A stretch of 64,000 nt of DNA from Alishewanella agri BL06. GTDB taxonomy: Bacteria; Pseudomonadota; Gammaproteobacteria; Enterobacterales; Alteromonadaceae. Shown here piece by piece: positions 29,502 to 40,475 of this stretch; position 1 is the first letter of the stretch, and each line of letters begins with the position of its first letter. Position numbers and translations under genes: made by a program. The notes under the pieces were generated by a model. It searched no databases and had not been told where the DNA came from. It was given only the letters and a program-made list of their open reading frames with translations. The stretch is from the NCBI RefSeq assembly GCF_000272005.1, contig NZ_AKKU01000026.1, positions 62,001 through 126,000 on the forward strand, read 5' to 3'.

Positions 29502-30791
29502 TCAGATGGTTGATAGATCGACTCCGTAGTTGAGTTCCTCTGCGAAGTCCGGCAGTCCGTAACCGATGGTTTTCTTGTAGAAAGGAGAGACCTTCGCAGT
29601 CGGTGCCTTCTTCTTGTGCTTCGTGGTGTAGAGCATTCGTGCCCGCATCACCTCGAAGGAGTAACCGCGCCCTTCACGGTTCTTGTCCTTGGCCAGTCGG
29701 TTGATGGACTCCGTGTAAGCGTTGGTGACGGGCATGTCCGTCTCGAAGTAGGTCATGGTCTCTTCGCGCCAGTTTCCCACTGCCCTGACCAGATCGCTCC
29801 AGACTTCCTTTTGGCCCTTCGGGATGGTGGCTATCCACTCGTCCAGGGCGGCTTCTGCCTGGAGCCGTGTGGTGGCGTCCCAGATGCCGTAGAAGCGCTC
29901 CTTGTGCTCGTAGGCGGCCAGCAGTTGCGGGAACGCGCCTGTCCAGGTCTCCATGATGAGGCGCTCCCGGTCTGAGACTTCGTGAGCGCGTTTCAGCAGG
30001 ATTTTCCGGTCTCCCTTGAGAGTCCGGCTCTGGGACGGTTTCAGCTCCTTTCTGAGGCCCTTGCGCACTCTCTCTAGGGCATCGTTGGCCATGCGCACCA
30101 CATGGAACTTATCGACCACGATACGGGCCTGGGGCAGCACAGCCTTGACCGCTGCCCGGTAGGGGTTCCACATGTCCATGCTGACGATCTCGACCTTCTG
30201 CCGGTCTTTCAGCTTCATCAGGTAGTTGGTCACCACGTCCTGGCGGCGGGTGGCCAGCAGGTCGAGCAGGGTTCGCTCCTCAATGTTGGTCAGAATGCAG
30301 CGGTAGCGCTTGTTCAGGTATAGCTCGTCAATGCCCAGGATGCGGGGCGTCTCGAAGCGGTGCCAGCGCCCCAGGAACTCGGCGCGGGCGTTGAAGATGT
30401 CGCGCACCGTCTTCTCGTCCAGGCCGGTCTGTGCCGCCACAAAGGTGTAGGGGTGGTTGAAGGATTCCTTCTCCACGTACTCATGCAGCCGCAGTGTCAT
30501 ACGGAATCCGTCCACCATCTCCGGTAGCTGGGGCCTGAATGTTGTCTTGCAGGCCCGGCAGGTGTATCGGCGGCGGACCACCCAGAGAGTGACCCGCTTG
30601 CCGTGGATGGGCAGATCACGATAGGGAACGTCACGCTTGCCGAACCGTACGAACTCACCCTGCACGCCGCATTCCTCGCAGGCGATGGGATCGGGCACGT
30701 CCACCTGGAAGTGCATTTCGTCGTCGGTTGATTTGCAGCCCAGTACTTGGTATTGCGGCAGGTGAAGGATGTTGTCGGGAAGTTCGGTCAT
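29502..30791 (-). CDS. ISL3-family transposase (ISPpu12 type)
   Basis: 429 residues, apparently intact. An N-terminal zinc-finger-like part has two Cys pairs (CEECGVQGEF, YTCRACKTTF), followed by a helix-turn-helix (VAAQTGLDEKTVRDIFNARA) and the DDE core: RILGIDELYLNKRY, IVSMDMWNPYRAAV and VTNAYTESINRLAKDKNREGRGYSFE. These are standard ISL3 (DDE_Tnp_ISL3) landmarks. lspA lies immediately upstream on the same strand, as in ISPpu12. Confidence 0.92.
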   Translation of the reverse strand: MTELPDNILHLPQYQVLGCKSTDDEMHFQVDVPDPIACEECGVQGEFVRFGKRDVPYRDLPIHGKRVTLWVVRRRYTCRACKTTFRPQLPEMVDGFRMTLRLHEYVEKESFNHPYTFVAAQTGLDEKTVRDIFNARAEFLGRWHRFETPRILGIDELYLNKRYRCILTNIEERTLLDLLATRRQDVVTNYLMKLKDRQKVEIVSMDMWNPYRAAVKAVLPQARIVVDKFHVVRMANDALERVRKGLRKELKPSQSRTLKGDRKILLKRAHEVSDRERLIMETWTGAFPQLLAAYEHKERFYGIWDATTRLQAEAALDEWIATIPKGQKEVWSDLVRAVGNWREETMTYFETDMPVTNAYTESINRLAKDKNREGRGYSFEVMRARMLYTTKHKKKAPTAKVSPFYKKTIGYGLPDFAEELNYGVDLSTI

Positions 30792-30800
30792 GGTGTTGTA

Positions 30801-31287
30801 TAGGCGTAGGTGTCAGTCAGATCCATCCGGCTCGGCATTGGTGTTTGCTTTTTTACCCAACAAGCTGCTGGAAACGAAAAGTAAGGCACCGAGGACAATT
30901 GCAATATCAGCCAGGTTGAAGGCCGGCCAATGCCAGTCTCGCCAATAGAAATCAAAGGAATCCACAACATAGCCGCGAAAGACCCGGTCAATCAGGTTGC
31001 CCATGGCGCCACCGAGGATAAGACTGTAAGCGATGGCTTCTCCTTTATGACGATTTTCAAGGATCAGCTTGATCAGAAAAATCGAGACCACTACCGCGAT
31101 TCCGATAAAAAAGTAGCGCTGCCAGCCTCCACCATTCGCAAAAAGACTGAATGCGGCACCGGTGTTCCATAGGTGCACCCAGTTAAAGAACGGGGTCACC
31201 GAAACATACTCGCCATAGGCCATTGATTGCTGCACCAGCCACTTTACAGCCTGATCAGACGCTGCCAGCAGGCCCGATATGGACAAT
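30801..31287. repeat. Direct repeat containing lspA, left copy
   Basis: 487 bp matching 35190-35676 with scattered substitutions and no length difference seen. It ends where the Tn21-type terminal repeat begins. The differences show that the copies are not freshly duplicated. Confidence 0.85.
30813..31286 (-). pseudogene. lspA copy 1, 5'-truncated by the mer transposon end
   Basis: Signal peptidase II (lipoprotein processing). The homologous protein at 35202 starts MSIFGKHLSPYALLSISGLL; here everything before LSISGLL has been replaced by the transposon terminus, so the first 13 codons are lost. A TTG at 31286 could restart translation to give 157 residues, keeping the catalytic Asp motifs (GNLIDRVFRGYVVDSFDF and NLADIAIVLG) but losing part of the first membrane segment and the original ribosome site. 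Function is therefore doubtful. Confidence 0.75.
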
Positions 31288-31289
31288 AG

Positions 31290-31327
31290 GGGGTCGTCTC
31301 AGAATTCGGAAAATAAAGCACGCTAAG
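31290..31327. repeat. 38-bp Tn21-subgroup terminal inverted repeat
   Basis: Starts GGGGTCGTCTCAGAATTCGG and ends AAAATAAAGCACGCTAAG, the 38-bp end typical of Tn21/Tn501-type transposons. It marks the exact left border of the mer segment within lspA. No matching right-hand terminus is seen near 35189, so the other end of the transposon is lost. Confidence 0.88.
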
Positions 31328-31778
31328 GCGTAGTCACCCCGTGACTCCCCCGCGCCGATGCAGCGAGCTTCGTTCCGTCTTGCAGTGACGCAATCAGCGG
31401 GCAGGAAACGTTCCCTTTCCGCGCATGGCAGGCGCACACCAGTTCAGACAGCACGGCCTCCATGCGTGCCAAGTCGGCCATCTTCTCGCGCACATCCTTG
31501 AGCTTGTGCTCGGCCAGGCCGCTGGCTTCCTCGCAATGGGTGCCATCCTCCAGCCGCAGTAGCTCGGCGATTTCGTCCAGGCTAAAGCCCAGCCGCTGGG
31601 CCGATTTCACGAACCGCACTCGTGTTACATCCGCCTCGCCATAGCGGCGAATGCTGCCATAGGGCTTGTCTGGCTCCGGCAGCAGGCCCTTGCGCTGGTA
31701 GAACCGGATGGTCTCCACATTGACCCCGGCCGCCTTGGCAAAAACGCCAATGGTCAGATTCTCAAAATTAATTTGCAT
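31323..31778 (-). CDS. merR: Mercury-responsive regulator MerR
   Basis: Represses and, with Hg(II), activates the mer operon. 151 residues; residues 1-130 follow the Tn501/Tn21 MerR pattern ([24 protein letters not shown]), with the three Hg-binding Cys in [19 protein letters not shown] and NVSCPLI. The C-terminal tail ([11 protein letters not shown]) differs from the usual 144-residue protein, and the last codons lie in the transposon terminal repeat. Divergent from merT. Confidence 0.95.
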   Translation of the reverse strand: MQINFENLTIGVFAKAAGVNVETIRFYQRKGLLPEPDKPYGSIRRYGEADVTRVRFVKSAQRLGFSLDEIAELLRLEDGTHCEEASGLAEHKLKDVREKMADLARMEAVLSELVCACHARKGNVSCPLIASLQDGTKLAASARGSHGVTTP

Positions 31779-31783
31779 ATCGC

Positions 31784-31814
31784 TTGACTCCGTACATAAC
31801 TACGGAAGTAAGCT
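31784..31814 (+). promoter_or_regulatory. mer promoter/operator
   Basis: TTGACT (31784-31789), a 19-bp spacer with the dyad CCGTAC...TACGG, and TAAGCT (31809-31814). This is the classic MerR-controlled merTPAD promoter with its over-long spacer; the divergent merR promoter overlaps it. Confidence 0.92.
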
Positions 31815-31849
31815 TAAGCTATCCAAACCAAATTTGAAAGGACAAGCGT

Positions 31850-32215
31850 ATGTCTGAACCACAAAAGTCTGAACCACAAAACGGGCGCGGCGCGCTCTTC
31901 GCCGGTGGGCTGGCCGCCATTCTTGCGTCGGCCTGCTGCCTGGGGCCGCTGGTTTTGATCGCCTTGGGATTCAGCGGCGCTTGGATGAGTAACTTGGCGG
32001 CATTGGAACCTTACCGCCCCATCTTTCTCGGTGCGGCATTGATAGCAATGTTCTTTGCCTACCGCCGCATCTTCCGGACTACGCAAGCATGCGAGCCTGG
32101 CGATGTATGCGCTGCCCCACAAGCCAAGACGTCGTACAAAGTCATCTTTTGGATTGTGGCTGCGCTAGTTGTCGTTGCACTAACGTTCCCGTATGTAATG
32201 CCCCTGTTCTACTAA
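31850..32215 (+). CDS. merT: Mercuric ion transport protein MerT
   Basis: Inner-membrane protein that takes Hg(II) from MerP and moves it to MerA in the cytoplasm. 121 residues with three membrane helices. The first carries the Cys pair ILASACCLGPLVLIALG (Cys29-Cys30); the cytoplasmic loop has the second pair in QACEPGDVCAAP. Slightly longer than the usual 116 because of a repeated SEPQ N-terminus. First gene of merTPADE. Confidence 0.95.
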   Translation: MSEPQKSEPQNGRGALFAGGLAAILASACCLGPLVLIALGFSGAWMSNLAALEPYRPIFLGAALIAMFFAYRRIFRTTQACEPGDVCAAPQAKTSYKVIFWIVAALVVVALTFPYVMPLFY

Positions 32216-32228
32216 TTGAGGAAAAATC

Positions 32229-32507
32229 ATGAAAAAACTGCTTACCGCTCTTGCCCTTGCCGCTACCTTCGCTGTCCCTGCCTGGGCCGCCACGCAGACG
32301 GTCACGTTGTCCGTTCCCGGAATGTCCTGCGCGACTTGCCCGATCACCGTCAAAATGGCGATTTCCAGGATTGAAGGCGTTGATAAAGTTGACGTTACCT
32401 TCGAACCACGCGAAGCGGTTGTCACCTTCGATGATACCAAGACCAGTGTGCATGAGTTGATCAAGGCGACGACGGACGTGGGCTACCCTTCTGAACTGAA
32501 GAAATAA
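32229..32507 (+). CDS. merP: Periplasmic mercury-binding protein MerP
   Basis: Periplasmic Hg(II) scavenger of the HMA fold. 92 residues: signal peptide MKKLLTALALAATFAVPAWA, then GMSCATCPITVKMAI with the metal-binding Cys34 and Cys37. It starts 13 bp after merT. The following 186 bp before merA hold no mer gene. Confidence 0.95.
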   Translation: MKKLLTALALAATFAVPAWAATQTVTLSVPGMSCATCPITVKMAISRIEGVDKVDVTFEPREAVVTFDDTKTSVHELIKATTDVGYPSELKK

Positions 32508-34403
<1,896 letters not shown>

Positions 34404-34420
34404 GGAAAAGGAGGTGTTCA

Positions 34421-34786
34421 ATGAGCGCCTACACAGTGTCCCGGCTGGCCCTTGATGCCGGGGTGAGCGTGCATATCGTGCGCGACTACCTGCTGCGCGG
34501 ATTGCTACGGCCGGTCGCGTGCACCACGGGCGGCTACGGCTTGTTCGATGACACCGCGTTGCAACGGCTGCGCTTTGTACGGGCTGCCTTCGAAGCGGGT
34601 ATCGGCCTGGACGCACTGGCGCGGCTGTGCCGGGCGCTGGATGCTGCGGACGGTGACGGTGCGTCTGCGCAGCTTGCCGTGTTGCGGCAACTCGTCGAGC
34701 GTCGGCGCGAGGCCCTGGCCAGCCTCGAAATGCAACTGGCCGCCATGCCAACCGAACCGGCACAGCACGCGGAGAGTCTGCCATGA
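34421..34786 (+). CDS. merD: Mercury operon secondary regulator MerD
   Basis: MerR-related protein that competes with MerR at the mer operator and down-regulates the operon. ATG 34421 follows AAGGAGG. 121 residues with the winged-helix start [27 protein letters not shown]; the C-terminal metal-binding Cys set of MerR is absent, as normal for MerD. It overlaps merE by 4 bp. Confidence 0.94.
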   Translation: MSAYTVSRLALDAGVSVHIVRDYLLRGLLRPVACTTGGYGLFDDTALQRLRFVRAAFEAGIGLDALARLCRALDAADGDGASAQLAVLRQLVERRREALASLEMQLAAMPTEPAQHAESLP

Positions 34787-35019
34787 ACAGCCCAGAGCAC
34801 TTGCCGTCTGAGACGCACAAACCGATCACCGGCTACTTGTGGGGCGCGCTGGCCGTGCTCACCTGTCCCTGCCATTTGCCGATTCTCGCCATTGTGCTAG
34901 CCGGCACGACGGCCGGCGCGTTCATCGGGGAGCACTGGGGTATTGCAGCCCTCACGCTGACCGGCTTGTTTGTCCTGTCTGTGACGCGGCTGCTGCGGGC
35001 CTTCAAGGGAAGATCATGA
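34783..35019 (+). CDS. merE: Mercury transport protein MerE
   Basis: Small inner-membrane protein implicated in uptake of Hg(II) and methylmercury. 78 residues with two helices and the Cys pair in [20 protein letters not shown]. The start overlaps the merD stop and the stop overlaps a short downstream start. Confidence 0.94.
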   Translation: MNSPEHLPSETHKPITGYLWGALAVLTCPCHLPILAIVLAGTTAGAFIGEHWGIAALTLTGLFVLSVTRLLRAFKGRS

Positions 35020-35054
35020 CCGCTTCCCAGCCAGCCGAGAGTGGGCAGCTTTGA
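35016..35054 (+). pseudogene. 12-codon remnant of the gene that follows merE
   Basis: ATG 35016 overlaps the merE stop and reads [12 protein letters not shown], then TGA. In Tn501/Tn21-type operons a larger EAL-type urf2 gene follows merE; this looks like its first codons with the rest deleted. Confidence 0.45.
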
Positions 35055-35084
35055 GCTTCGCTACCAATCTGGAGGAGTACCACC

Positions 35085-35189
35085 ATGAACGCAAACGCCC
35101 CGAACACTGCCAGTTGCACCACCTGCTGCGTATGCTGCAAAGAAATTCCGCTCGATGCCGCCTTCACCCCGGAAGGCGCGGAATTGTAG
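35085..35189 (+). pseudogene. DUF3330-type Cys-rich protein, 3'-truncated
   Basis: After GGAGGAG, ATG 35085 begins [20 protein letters not shown], a Cys-rich small protein of the DUF3330 kind found with mer transposons. The frame runs 34 codons and stops at TAG 35187 exactly where the ISPpu12-like sequence (TAGGCGTAGG) begins, so the normal C-terminal half is missing. This is the right junction of the mer segment. Confidence 0.7.
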
Positions 35190-35676
35190 TAGGCGTAGGT
35201 GTCAGTCAGATCCATCCGACTCGGCATTGGTGTTTGCTTTTTTACCCAACAAGCTGCTGGAAACTAAAAGTAAGGCACCGAGGACAATTGCAATATCAGC
35301 CAGGTTGAAGGCCGGCCAATGCCAGTCTCGCCAATAGAAATCAAAGGAATCCACAACATAGCCGCGAAAGACCCGGTCAATCAGGTTGCCCATGGCGCCA
35401 CCGAGGATAAGACTGTAAGCGATGGCTTCTCCTTTATGACGATTTTCAAGGATCAGCTTGATCAGAAAAATCGAGACCACTACCGCGATTCCGATAAAAA
35501 AGTAGCGCTGCCAGCCTCCACCATTCGCAAAAAGACTGAATGCGGCACCGGTATTCCATACGTGTACCCAGTTAAAGAATGAGGTCACTGAAATAGACTC
35601 GCCATATGCCATTGATTGTTGCACCAGCCATTTTACGGCCTGATCAGACGCTGCCAGCAGGCCGGAGATGGACAAC
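35190..35676. repeat. Direct repeat containing lspA, right copy
   Basis: Matches 30801-31287 with scattered substitutions. The mer operon lies between the two copies in direct orientation, so recombination between them would loop out about 4.4 kb. Confidence 0.85.
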
Positions 35677-35714
35677 AGAGCGTACGGTGACAGATGTTTG
35701 CCAAAAATGGACAT
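35202..35714 (-). CDS. lspA: Signal peptidase II (lipoprotein signal peptidase), copy 2
   Basis: Aspartic membrane peptidase that cleaves prolipoproteins. 170 residues, full length, starting MSIFGKHLSPYALLSISGLL; four membrane helices; catalytic Asp residues in GGAMGNLIDRVFRGYVVDSFDF and FNLADIAIVLGALL. Such lspA genes travel with CDF/MerR modules (pbr, ISPpu12) rather than with ileS. It ends 3 bp from the CDF gene, so the two are co-transcribed. Confidence 0.93.
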   Translation of the reverse strand: MSIFGKHLSPYALLSISGLLAASDQAVKWLVQQSMAYGESISVTSFFNWVHVWNTGAAFSLFANGGGWQRYFFIGIAVVVSIFLIKLILENRHKGEAIAYSLILGGAMGNLIDRVFRGYVVDSFDFYWRDWHWPAFNLADIAIVLGALLLVSSSLLGKKANTNAESDGSD

Positions 35715-35717
35715 TGC

Positions 35718-36614
35718 TTAATCCTTGAGCGCCAGAATGCGTCTAGCACCGTTAAGTACAATTACCCCCGCGATGGTGCCGATAATCAGATCCGGATAAT
35801 TGGACCCGGTCCACGCGACCAGAGCGCCGGCGGTGATGACCCCCAGGTTGATCACCACGTCGTTGGCCGAGAATATCCAGCTTGCCTTCATGTGCGCCCC
35901 GCCCTCCCGATGTTTGGATATGAGCAGCAGACAACTGGTATTGGCAATCAATGCGACGAATGCGATAGCCATCATCACCAGCGATTCAGGCTCACTACCG
36001 AATACAAAGCGTCTCACCACCTCTATGAGTACGCCCACAGCCAAGATCAGTTGCAGTACACCAGCAAGATGCGCGGCACGTACCTGCATTTTCACGCTAT
36101 GTCCAACCGCATAAAGGGCAAGCCCGTACACCGCCGCATCGGCAAAATTGTCCAGGGATTCTCCAATCAGGCCGGTGGACCGGGCGATCAGACCGGCAGT
36201 CATTTCCACCACGAACAGAAGTGCATTGATGCCGAGCAACCAGCGCAGGGTCCCGGATTCTTGCTTAGCAGAAGCTGCCGAAAACTCGGCGGCCTTGATG
36301 GTCTCCGGATTTGCAGCGACGGTTTCCTGAAGCGAGGCGCCTAGCCCCAAGGTCTTCAGTTTCGAGGTGACGGGCTCGACCTCACCGTCATGCACGACCT
36401 TCAACCGGCGGTTCGACAAGTCGAAGGACAGCGCCCGAATCTCCTCAAAGCCGTTCAGGGCTAGGCGAATCATTCGTTCTTCTGATGGACAGTCCATCTT
36501 CGGCACGGCATAAACACTGACCCATTCCCCCGACGCATCGGAGGAGGCCTGCATATCGGTATCCGCCGCAGGCCTTGCATGGTCGCCACAGGGGCCTCCG
36601 CAGTTTTTACTCAT
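35718..36614 (-). CDS. CDF-family cation transporter (ISPpu12-associated)
   Basis: Divalent-metal/proton antiporter. 298 residues: Cys-rich N-terminus (MSKNCGGPCGDHAR), HMA-like domain with YAVPKMDCPSEERMIRLAL, then membrane helices with IARSTGLIGESLDNFADAAVYG and KASWIFSANDVVINLG. Strongly similar in plan to the gene at 27455 but different in sequence, so the two modules came separately. Its promoter is of the MerR type and it is followed by lspA. Confidence 0.9.
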   Translation of the reverse strand: MSKNCGGPCGDHARPAADTDMQASSDASGEWVSVYAVPKMDCPSEERMIRLALNGFEEIRALSFDLSNRRLKVVHDGEVEPVTSKLKTLGLGASLQETVAANPETIKAAEFSAASAKQESGTLRWLLGINALLFVVEMTAGLIARSTGLIGESLDNFADAAVYGLALYAVGHSVKMQVRAAHLAGVLQLILAVGVLIEVVRRFVFGSEPESLVMMAIAFVALIANTSCLLLISKHREGGAHMKASWIFSANDVVINLGVITAGALVAWTGSNYPDLIIGTIAGVIVLNGARRILALKD

Positions 36615-36647
36615 GATATGACTCCACTTGAATATGATCGGGTTTTC

Positions 36648-36678
36648 ATTTAAAACTATATAGTCGCTATAAGGTCAA
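36648..36678 (-). promoter_or_regulatory. MerR-type promoter for the second CDF-lspA unit
   Basis: On the minus strand: TTGACC (complement of 36673-36678), 19-bp spacer with the dyad-like TTATAGCGACTATATAG, and TTAAAT (complement of 36648-36653). Same architecture as the promoter at 28392-28422. Confidence 0.82.
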
Positions 36679-36709
36679 TAGCGTAGAGAATCCGTTGCGG
36701 AGGAACCCG

Positions 36710-37117
36710 ATGCGTATTGGTCAGTTGGCACAGTCAGTAGGGGTAGATACACAGACGATCCGCTTCTACGAACGGCAGGGCTTGTTGCCGCCGCCTGGTC
36801 GGCAGGAGAACGGTTACCGTGTCTATACCGAGAAACACGTTGAGCGGCTGGCCTTTATTCGTCGCTGCCGCATCCTGGATCTGTCACTGGCAGAAATTCA
36901 CGAACTAAAGCGCTATCAGGACGACCCTCATCAGTCCTGTACCGCTGTCAACGCCTTGCTCGATGATCACATCTCTCATGTGCGGTCGCAGATAACCGCT
37001 CTGCAAGCGCTTGAGAAACAACTCGTTTCACTAAGAGCGCGTTGCAACGATGACCGGGAAGTTAAGGCGTGTGGGGTTCTTGCTGGAATTAGCGAAGGAA
37101 ACATGCACCAGCAGTAG
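36710..37117 (+). CDS. MerR-family metal regulator (CadR/PbrR type), ISPpu12-associated
   Basis: 135 residues from ATG 36710, preceded by GCGGAGGA. Winged helix MRIGQLAQSVGVDTQTIRFYERQGLL; Cys residues in FIRRCRILDLS, QSCTAVNALL and RCNDDREVKACGVL as in Cd/Pb/Zn sensors. It diverges from the CDF-lspA unit and probably activates it. Confidence 0.9.
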   Translation: MRIGQLAQSVGVDTQTIRFYERQGLLPPPGRQENGYRVYTEKHVERLAFIRRCRILDLSLAEIHELKRYQDDPHQSCTAVNALLDDHISHVRSQITALQALEKQLVSLRARCNDDREVKACGVLAGISEGNMHQQ

Positions 37118-37217
37118 GTGAAGCATCAACCAGATAATCCGATGAGATGCCGGTCTGTCTCACTCTCATGCAAAGGTAAGATCAACCATTTAATCCCCTT
37201 ACCCGAAAAACCGAAGA

Positions 37218-37245
37218 AAAATGGCGAGTAGAGACTCGCCATTTT
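37218..37245. terminator. Terminator downstream of the copper ATPase
   Basis: AAAATGGCGAGT (37218-37229) pairs perfectly with ACTCGCCATTTT (37234-37245) around AGAG; A- and T-tracts at the two arms make it usable in either direction. Confidence 0.8.
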
Positions 37246-37270
37246 CCGCTACCCCCTCGACGTATCCAGC

Positions 37271-39595
37271 TTAAACCGAACCACGAAGCCGCAGCGAGTT
37301 GAATACAACGGACGCTGAACTCAGACTCATCGCCAGGGCTGCAAACATGGGTGATAGAAGCAACCCGGCAAACGGGTACAGGACGCCAGCAGCCAGTGGA
37401 ACGCCTAACGCATTATAAATGAACGCAAAACCAAGGTTCTGCTTCATATTGAGAACAGTCTTGTTTGACAGGTCCCGGGCAATCGAGATACCCCGCAGGT
37501 CTCCTTTTACCAAGGTGATTTGCGCACTGTTCATCGCTACGTCCGTCCCGGTTCCCATAGCGATACCGACATTCGCCTTGGCCAGTGCCGGGGCATCGTT
37601 GATGCCGTCGCCCGCCATCGCAACGATGCAACCTTCTGATTGAAGCTTATCAACCAGATTCAGCTTGTCGGCCGGTTTCACTTCGCCATGAACTTCGTCT
37701 ATGCCTAGTTGTTCGGCGACCGCTTTTGCCGTTGAAATACCGTCACCAGTAGCCATGATGACCCTGATTCCCGCGGCCTTGAGCGCCTGTACCGCTTCAG
37801 GGGTGCTCTGTTTGATGGGGTCGGAAACGGCGAGTAGGCCGACCAGTGTGCCGTCAACCGCCAGGTACATCACACTCGCACCCTTTATCCTCCATCCCTC
37901 AGCGGTGGCAGCCAGGCCATCAACATTGACGTTATCCTGCTGCATGAACGCAGTGTTGCCCAACAGCAGTATTTTGCCTTCAACCTTGCCCCGTACGCCT
38001 ATGCCGCTACCCGAGTCAAAGTCGTCCACTGGGCTGAGCACCAAATTACGTTCGCGCGCAGCGCTGACAATAGCGTCAGCCAAAGGATGCTCGCTGCCTT
38101 GATCGAGGCTGGCAGCCAGGCGCAAGATTTCATCGGCGTCCAACTCGCCAGCGGAAACAGCCTGATCGAATGCGGGTCGGCCTTCTGTCAAGGTGCCGGT
38201 CTTGTCTACGATGAGCGTATCGACTTTGCGCAGATTTTCTATTGCTGCTGCATCACGAAACAGAACACCCTGGGTTGCGCCTCGTCCGGTAGCAACCATG
38301 ACTGACATGGGCGTTGCGAGCCCCAACGCACAAGGGCAAGCGATGATCAGAACAGCGACCGCATTGATCAGGCCATAGACCCAGCTTGGCTGCGGGCCGA
38401 ACATGCCCCACACGACCAAGGTGAGGATGGCGATGGCTACCACCGCCATGACAAAGTAACCCGCCACCAAATCAGCCATCCGTTGCATCGGCGCCCGAGA
38501 GCGTTGGGCCTGAGCCACCAACTGGACAATTTGTGACAACACAGTGGCCGAGCCGACTTTCTCCGCCCGGATCACAAGTGCACCAGAGGTGTTCATCGTT
38601 GCCCCTATGACCTTGTCACCCGGGCGCTTGCTGATGGGTAACGATTCACCAGTCAACATGGATTCATCGAGAGAACTTGCACCCTCTTCAACAATGCCAT
38701 CGACAGGAACTTTCTCACCGGGACGTACGCGTAAACGATCACCTTCATGCACATGCGTCAGCGGTACATCTTCTTCTGTTCCGTCAGCATTGATACGGCG
38801 GGCCGTCTTGGGCGCCAGACCGAGCAATGACCGGACGGCAGCGGATGTCTGGGAACGCGCGCGAAGCTCCAGCACCTGACCAAACAGCGTAAGGGAAATG
38901 ATCACCACTGCGGCTTCGAAATAAACCGCCACACGCCCCATGGACATGAATGTTTCCGGAAATATACCGGGAGCTACGGTTGCCAGCGAGCTGTAGACGA
39001 AGGCGGCACCGGTACCCAAGCCGATGAGCGTCCACATGTTGGGACTGCGGTTGACCACTGATTGCCAACCCCGTACGAAGAACGGCTGTCCGGCCCACAG
39101 CACCACGGGAAGCGACAGTACAAGCTCTATCCACGTTTGCGTCGCCATCTCGAACCAGCCAAGCTGTGGCCCAAACATGGCAAGCACCGTGACAATGACG
39201 GTAAAAGGCAATGTCCACCAGAATCGCCTGGAAAAATCGTCCAGCTCGGGATTGTCATCTTCCAGACTGGGCATCAGGGGTTCAAGTGCCATGCCGCATT
39301 TAGGGCAGGTTCCGGGGTTGTCCTGACGTATTTCCGGATGCATCGGGCACGTATAAATTGTGCCTTTGACCGCTTCCGAGGGAGGTGGCGGGGTTGGTGA
39401 AAGAAACTTCTCAGGGTCATGCTGGAATCTATTCATGCATTTGGTGCTGCAGAAGTAGTAAGTTTTACCCGCATGCTCAACATGCTGGGCAGAGTCTGCC
39501 GTTACACCCATGCCGCAGACCGGGTCTGTAAGCCCTGAGCCCGTGTGGGAGGGTGTATGGTGATGACAATGAGACTCAGAATTATCGTGACCCAT
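37271..39595 (-). CDS. copA: Copper-exporting P1B-type ATPase with YHS and HMBD domains
   Basis: Inner-membrane ATPase pumping Cu(I) to the periplasm. The start at the ATG complementary to 39593-39595 gives [17 protein letters not shown]; the longer frame is unsupported. 774 residues: His-rich leader, YHS domain ([20 protein letters not shown]), heavy-metal-binding motif [20 protein letters not shown], eight membrane helices with the CPC site [11 protein letters not shown], phosphorylation motif DKTGTL, ATP-binding SEHPLADAI and hinge [11 protein letters not shown]. The YHS/HMBD front replaces the usual HMA domains. Two cop boxes precede it. The symbol is that of the ATPase family, not the oxidase at 9992. 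Confidence 0.94.
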   Translation of the reverse strand: MGHDNSESHCHHHTPSHTGSGLTDPVCGMGVTADSAQHVEHAGKTYYFCSTKCMNRFQHDPEKFLSPTPPPPSEAVKGTIYTCPMHPEIRQDNPGTCPKCGMALEPLMPSLEDDNPELDDFSRRFWWTLPFTVIVTVLAMFGPQLGWFEMATQTWIELVLSLPVVLWAGQPFFVRGWQSVVNRSPNMWTLIGLGTGAAFVYSSLATVAPGIFPETFMSMGRVAVYFEAAVVIISLTLFGQVLELRARSQTSAAVRSLLGLAPKTARRINADGTEEDVPLTHVHEGDRLRVRPGEKVPVDGIVEEGASSLDESMLTGESLPISKRPGDKVIGATMNTSGALVIRAEKVGSATVLSQIVQLVAQAQRSRAPMQRMADLVAGYFVMAVVAIAILTLVVWGMFGPQPSWVYGLINAVAVLIIACPCALGLATPMSVMVATGRGATQGVLFRDAAAIENLRKVDTLIVDKTGTLTEGRPAFDQAVSAGELDADEILRLAASLDQGSEHPLADAIVSAARERNLVLSPVDDFDSGSGIGVRGKVEGKILLLGNTAFMQQDNVNVDGLAATAEGWRIKGASVMYLAVDGTLVGLLAVSDPIKQSTPEAVQALKAAGIRVIMATGDGISTAKAVAEQLGIDEVHGEVKPADKLNLVDKLQSEGCIVAMAGDGINDAPALAKANVGIAMGTGTDVAMNSAQITLVKGDLRGISIARDLSNKTVLNMKQNLGFAFIYNALGVPLAAGVLYPFAGLLLSPMFAALAMSLSSASVVFNSLRLRGSV

Positions 39596-39724
39596 GGATA
39601 AGCACCTTTTCAAATAAGCAGGCAGTTTGCGCCGCGTTTTTTGCGGCTTCTTAAAGGAGGAGATTACATGAATCATGATACCATAAACTTATTAGTTAAA
39701 GATGACCAGGCTGCTCCCGCAAGC

Positions 39725-39740
39725 ATTACATTTTAGTCAT
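39725..39740. promoter_or_regulatory. Cop box-like site 1 before the copper ATPase
   Basis: ATTACAT-TT-TAGTCAT resembles the CopR/CusR operator (ATGACAA-NN-TTGTCAT) and the site at 9906; it lies between the divergent ATPase and truncated copR. Confidence 0.55.
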
Positions 39741-39793
39741 GTTATGCGAACAACGCTTTTCTCACCGATATAACCTAGCTTCCGGCCACCAAC

Positions 39794-39809
39794 ATTACAT
39801 ATTTGTCAT
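39794..39809. promoter_or_regulatory. Cop box-like site 2 before the copper ATPase
   Basis: ATTACAT-AT-TTGTCAT, closer to the operator pattern than site 1, in the same 316-bp divergent intergenic region (39596-39911), which otherwise holds no gene. Confidence 0.7.
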
Positions 39810-39911
39810 TTTCTGGTCATGTTGTGGGCAGATTTCAGACTATAAAATTGATATTGACGACAATGAAATGGACTGGCTTCCTTGGCCTGAACTGTAGAGC
39901 GGAGTGGAACG

Positions 39912-40316
39912 ATGAAGATTCTCATCGTAGAAGATGAAGTAAAAACTGGGGATTATATCCGGCAGGGCTTCATGGAATCCGGCTTTGTGGTAGATCTCGC
40001 CCGGACCGGGCTCGATGGTCACCACCTGGCGATTACCGGCTCGTATAACTTGATTGTCCTTGATGTAATGCTGCCTGATGTGGATGGCTGGCGAATTATG
40101 CAGTCATTGAGAGAGGCCAGATCCATCACGCCTGTGTTATTTCTCACCGCAAGGGACAGTGTAGAAGACCGGGTCAAGGGTCTGGAATTGGGAGCGGACG
40201 ACTATCTGGTCAAGCCTTGGCAATCTATGGGTACAAATATTTGTGCTTTGTGCCTGAGGGTAGTTAACCTGCAAATTCGACTTAACTTTAAATGCTCCAA
40301 AGTTCGTCTCGCTTAA
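39912..40316 (+). pseudogene. copR-like response regulator, truncated
   Basis: Starts as a normal OmpR-family receiver ([42 protein letters not shown]) closely resembling CopR at 9150-9836. After the Lys-Pro near residue 102 (about 40217) the sequence becomes unrelated ([19 protein letters not shown]) and stops, so the output DNA-binding domain and the partner kinase are missing. The break marks a junction with the integrase-end DNA. A regulatory output is not possible from this product. Confidence 0.88.
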
Positions 40317-40475
40317 CTCGTGCCGAATGTCCGCTTTCAGTGAAAAGCTCCGATTTAATCGAATCTCAGTGAATTTCTGCTATTGGCACAAAGTGACTTT
40401 ATCTGCGATTTTTTATTATTTATTCAAGAAAAAGGTAAGCTTTCAGTAAAAATGATCTCTTCTTGTAAAGAAGTT

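Noticed and set aside
30801..31287. lspA copy 1 as the host's housekeeping signal peptidase II
   Set aside because: The housekeeping gene normally follows ileS; this copy lies in an ISL3 element, is cut by a transposon end and has a near-identical partner at 35202.
40218..40316. C-terminal part of the truncated copR frame as a novel effector domain
   Set aside because: Its 34 residues show no family features and the sequence is ordinary AT-rich non-coding DNA read in frame.
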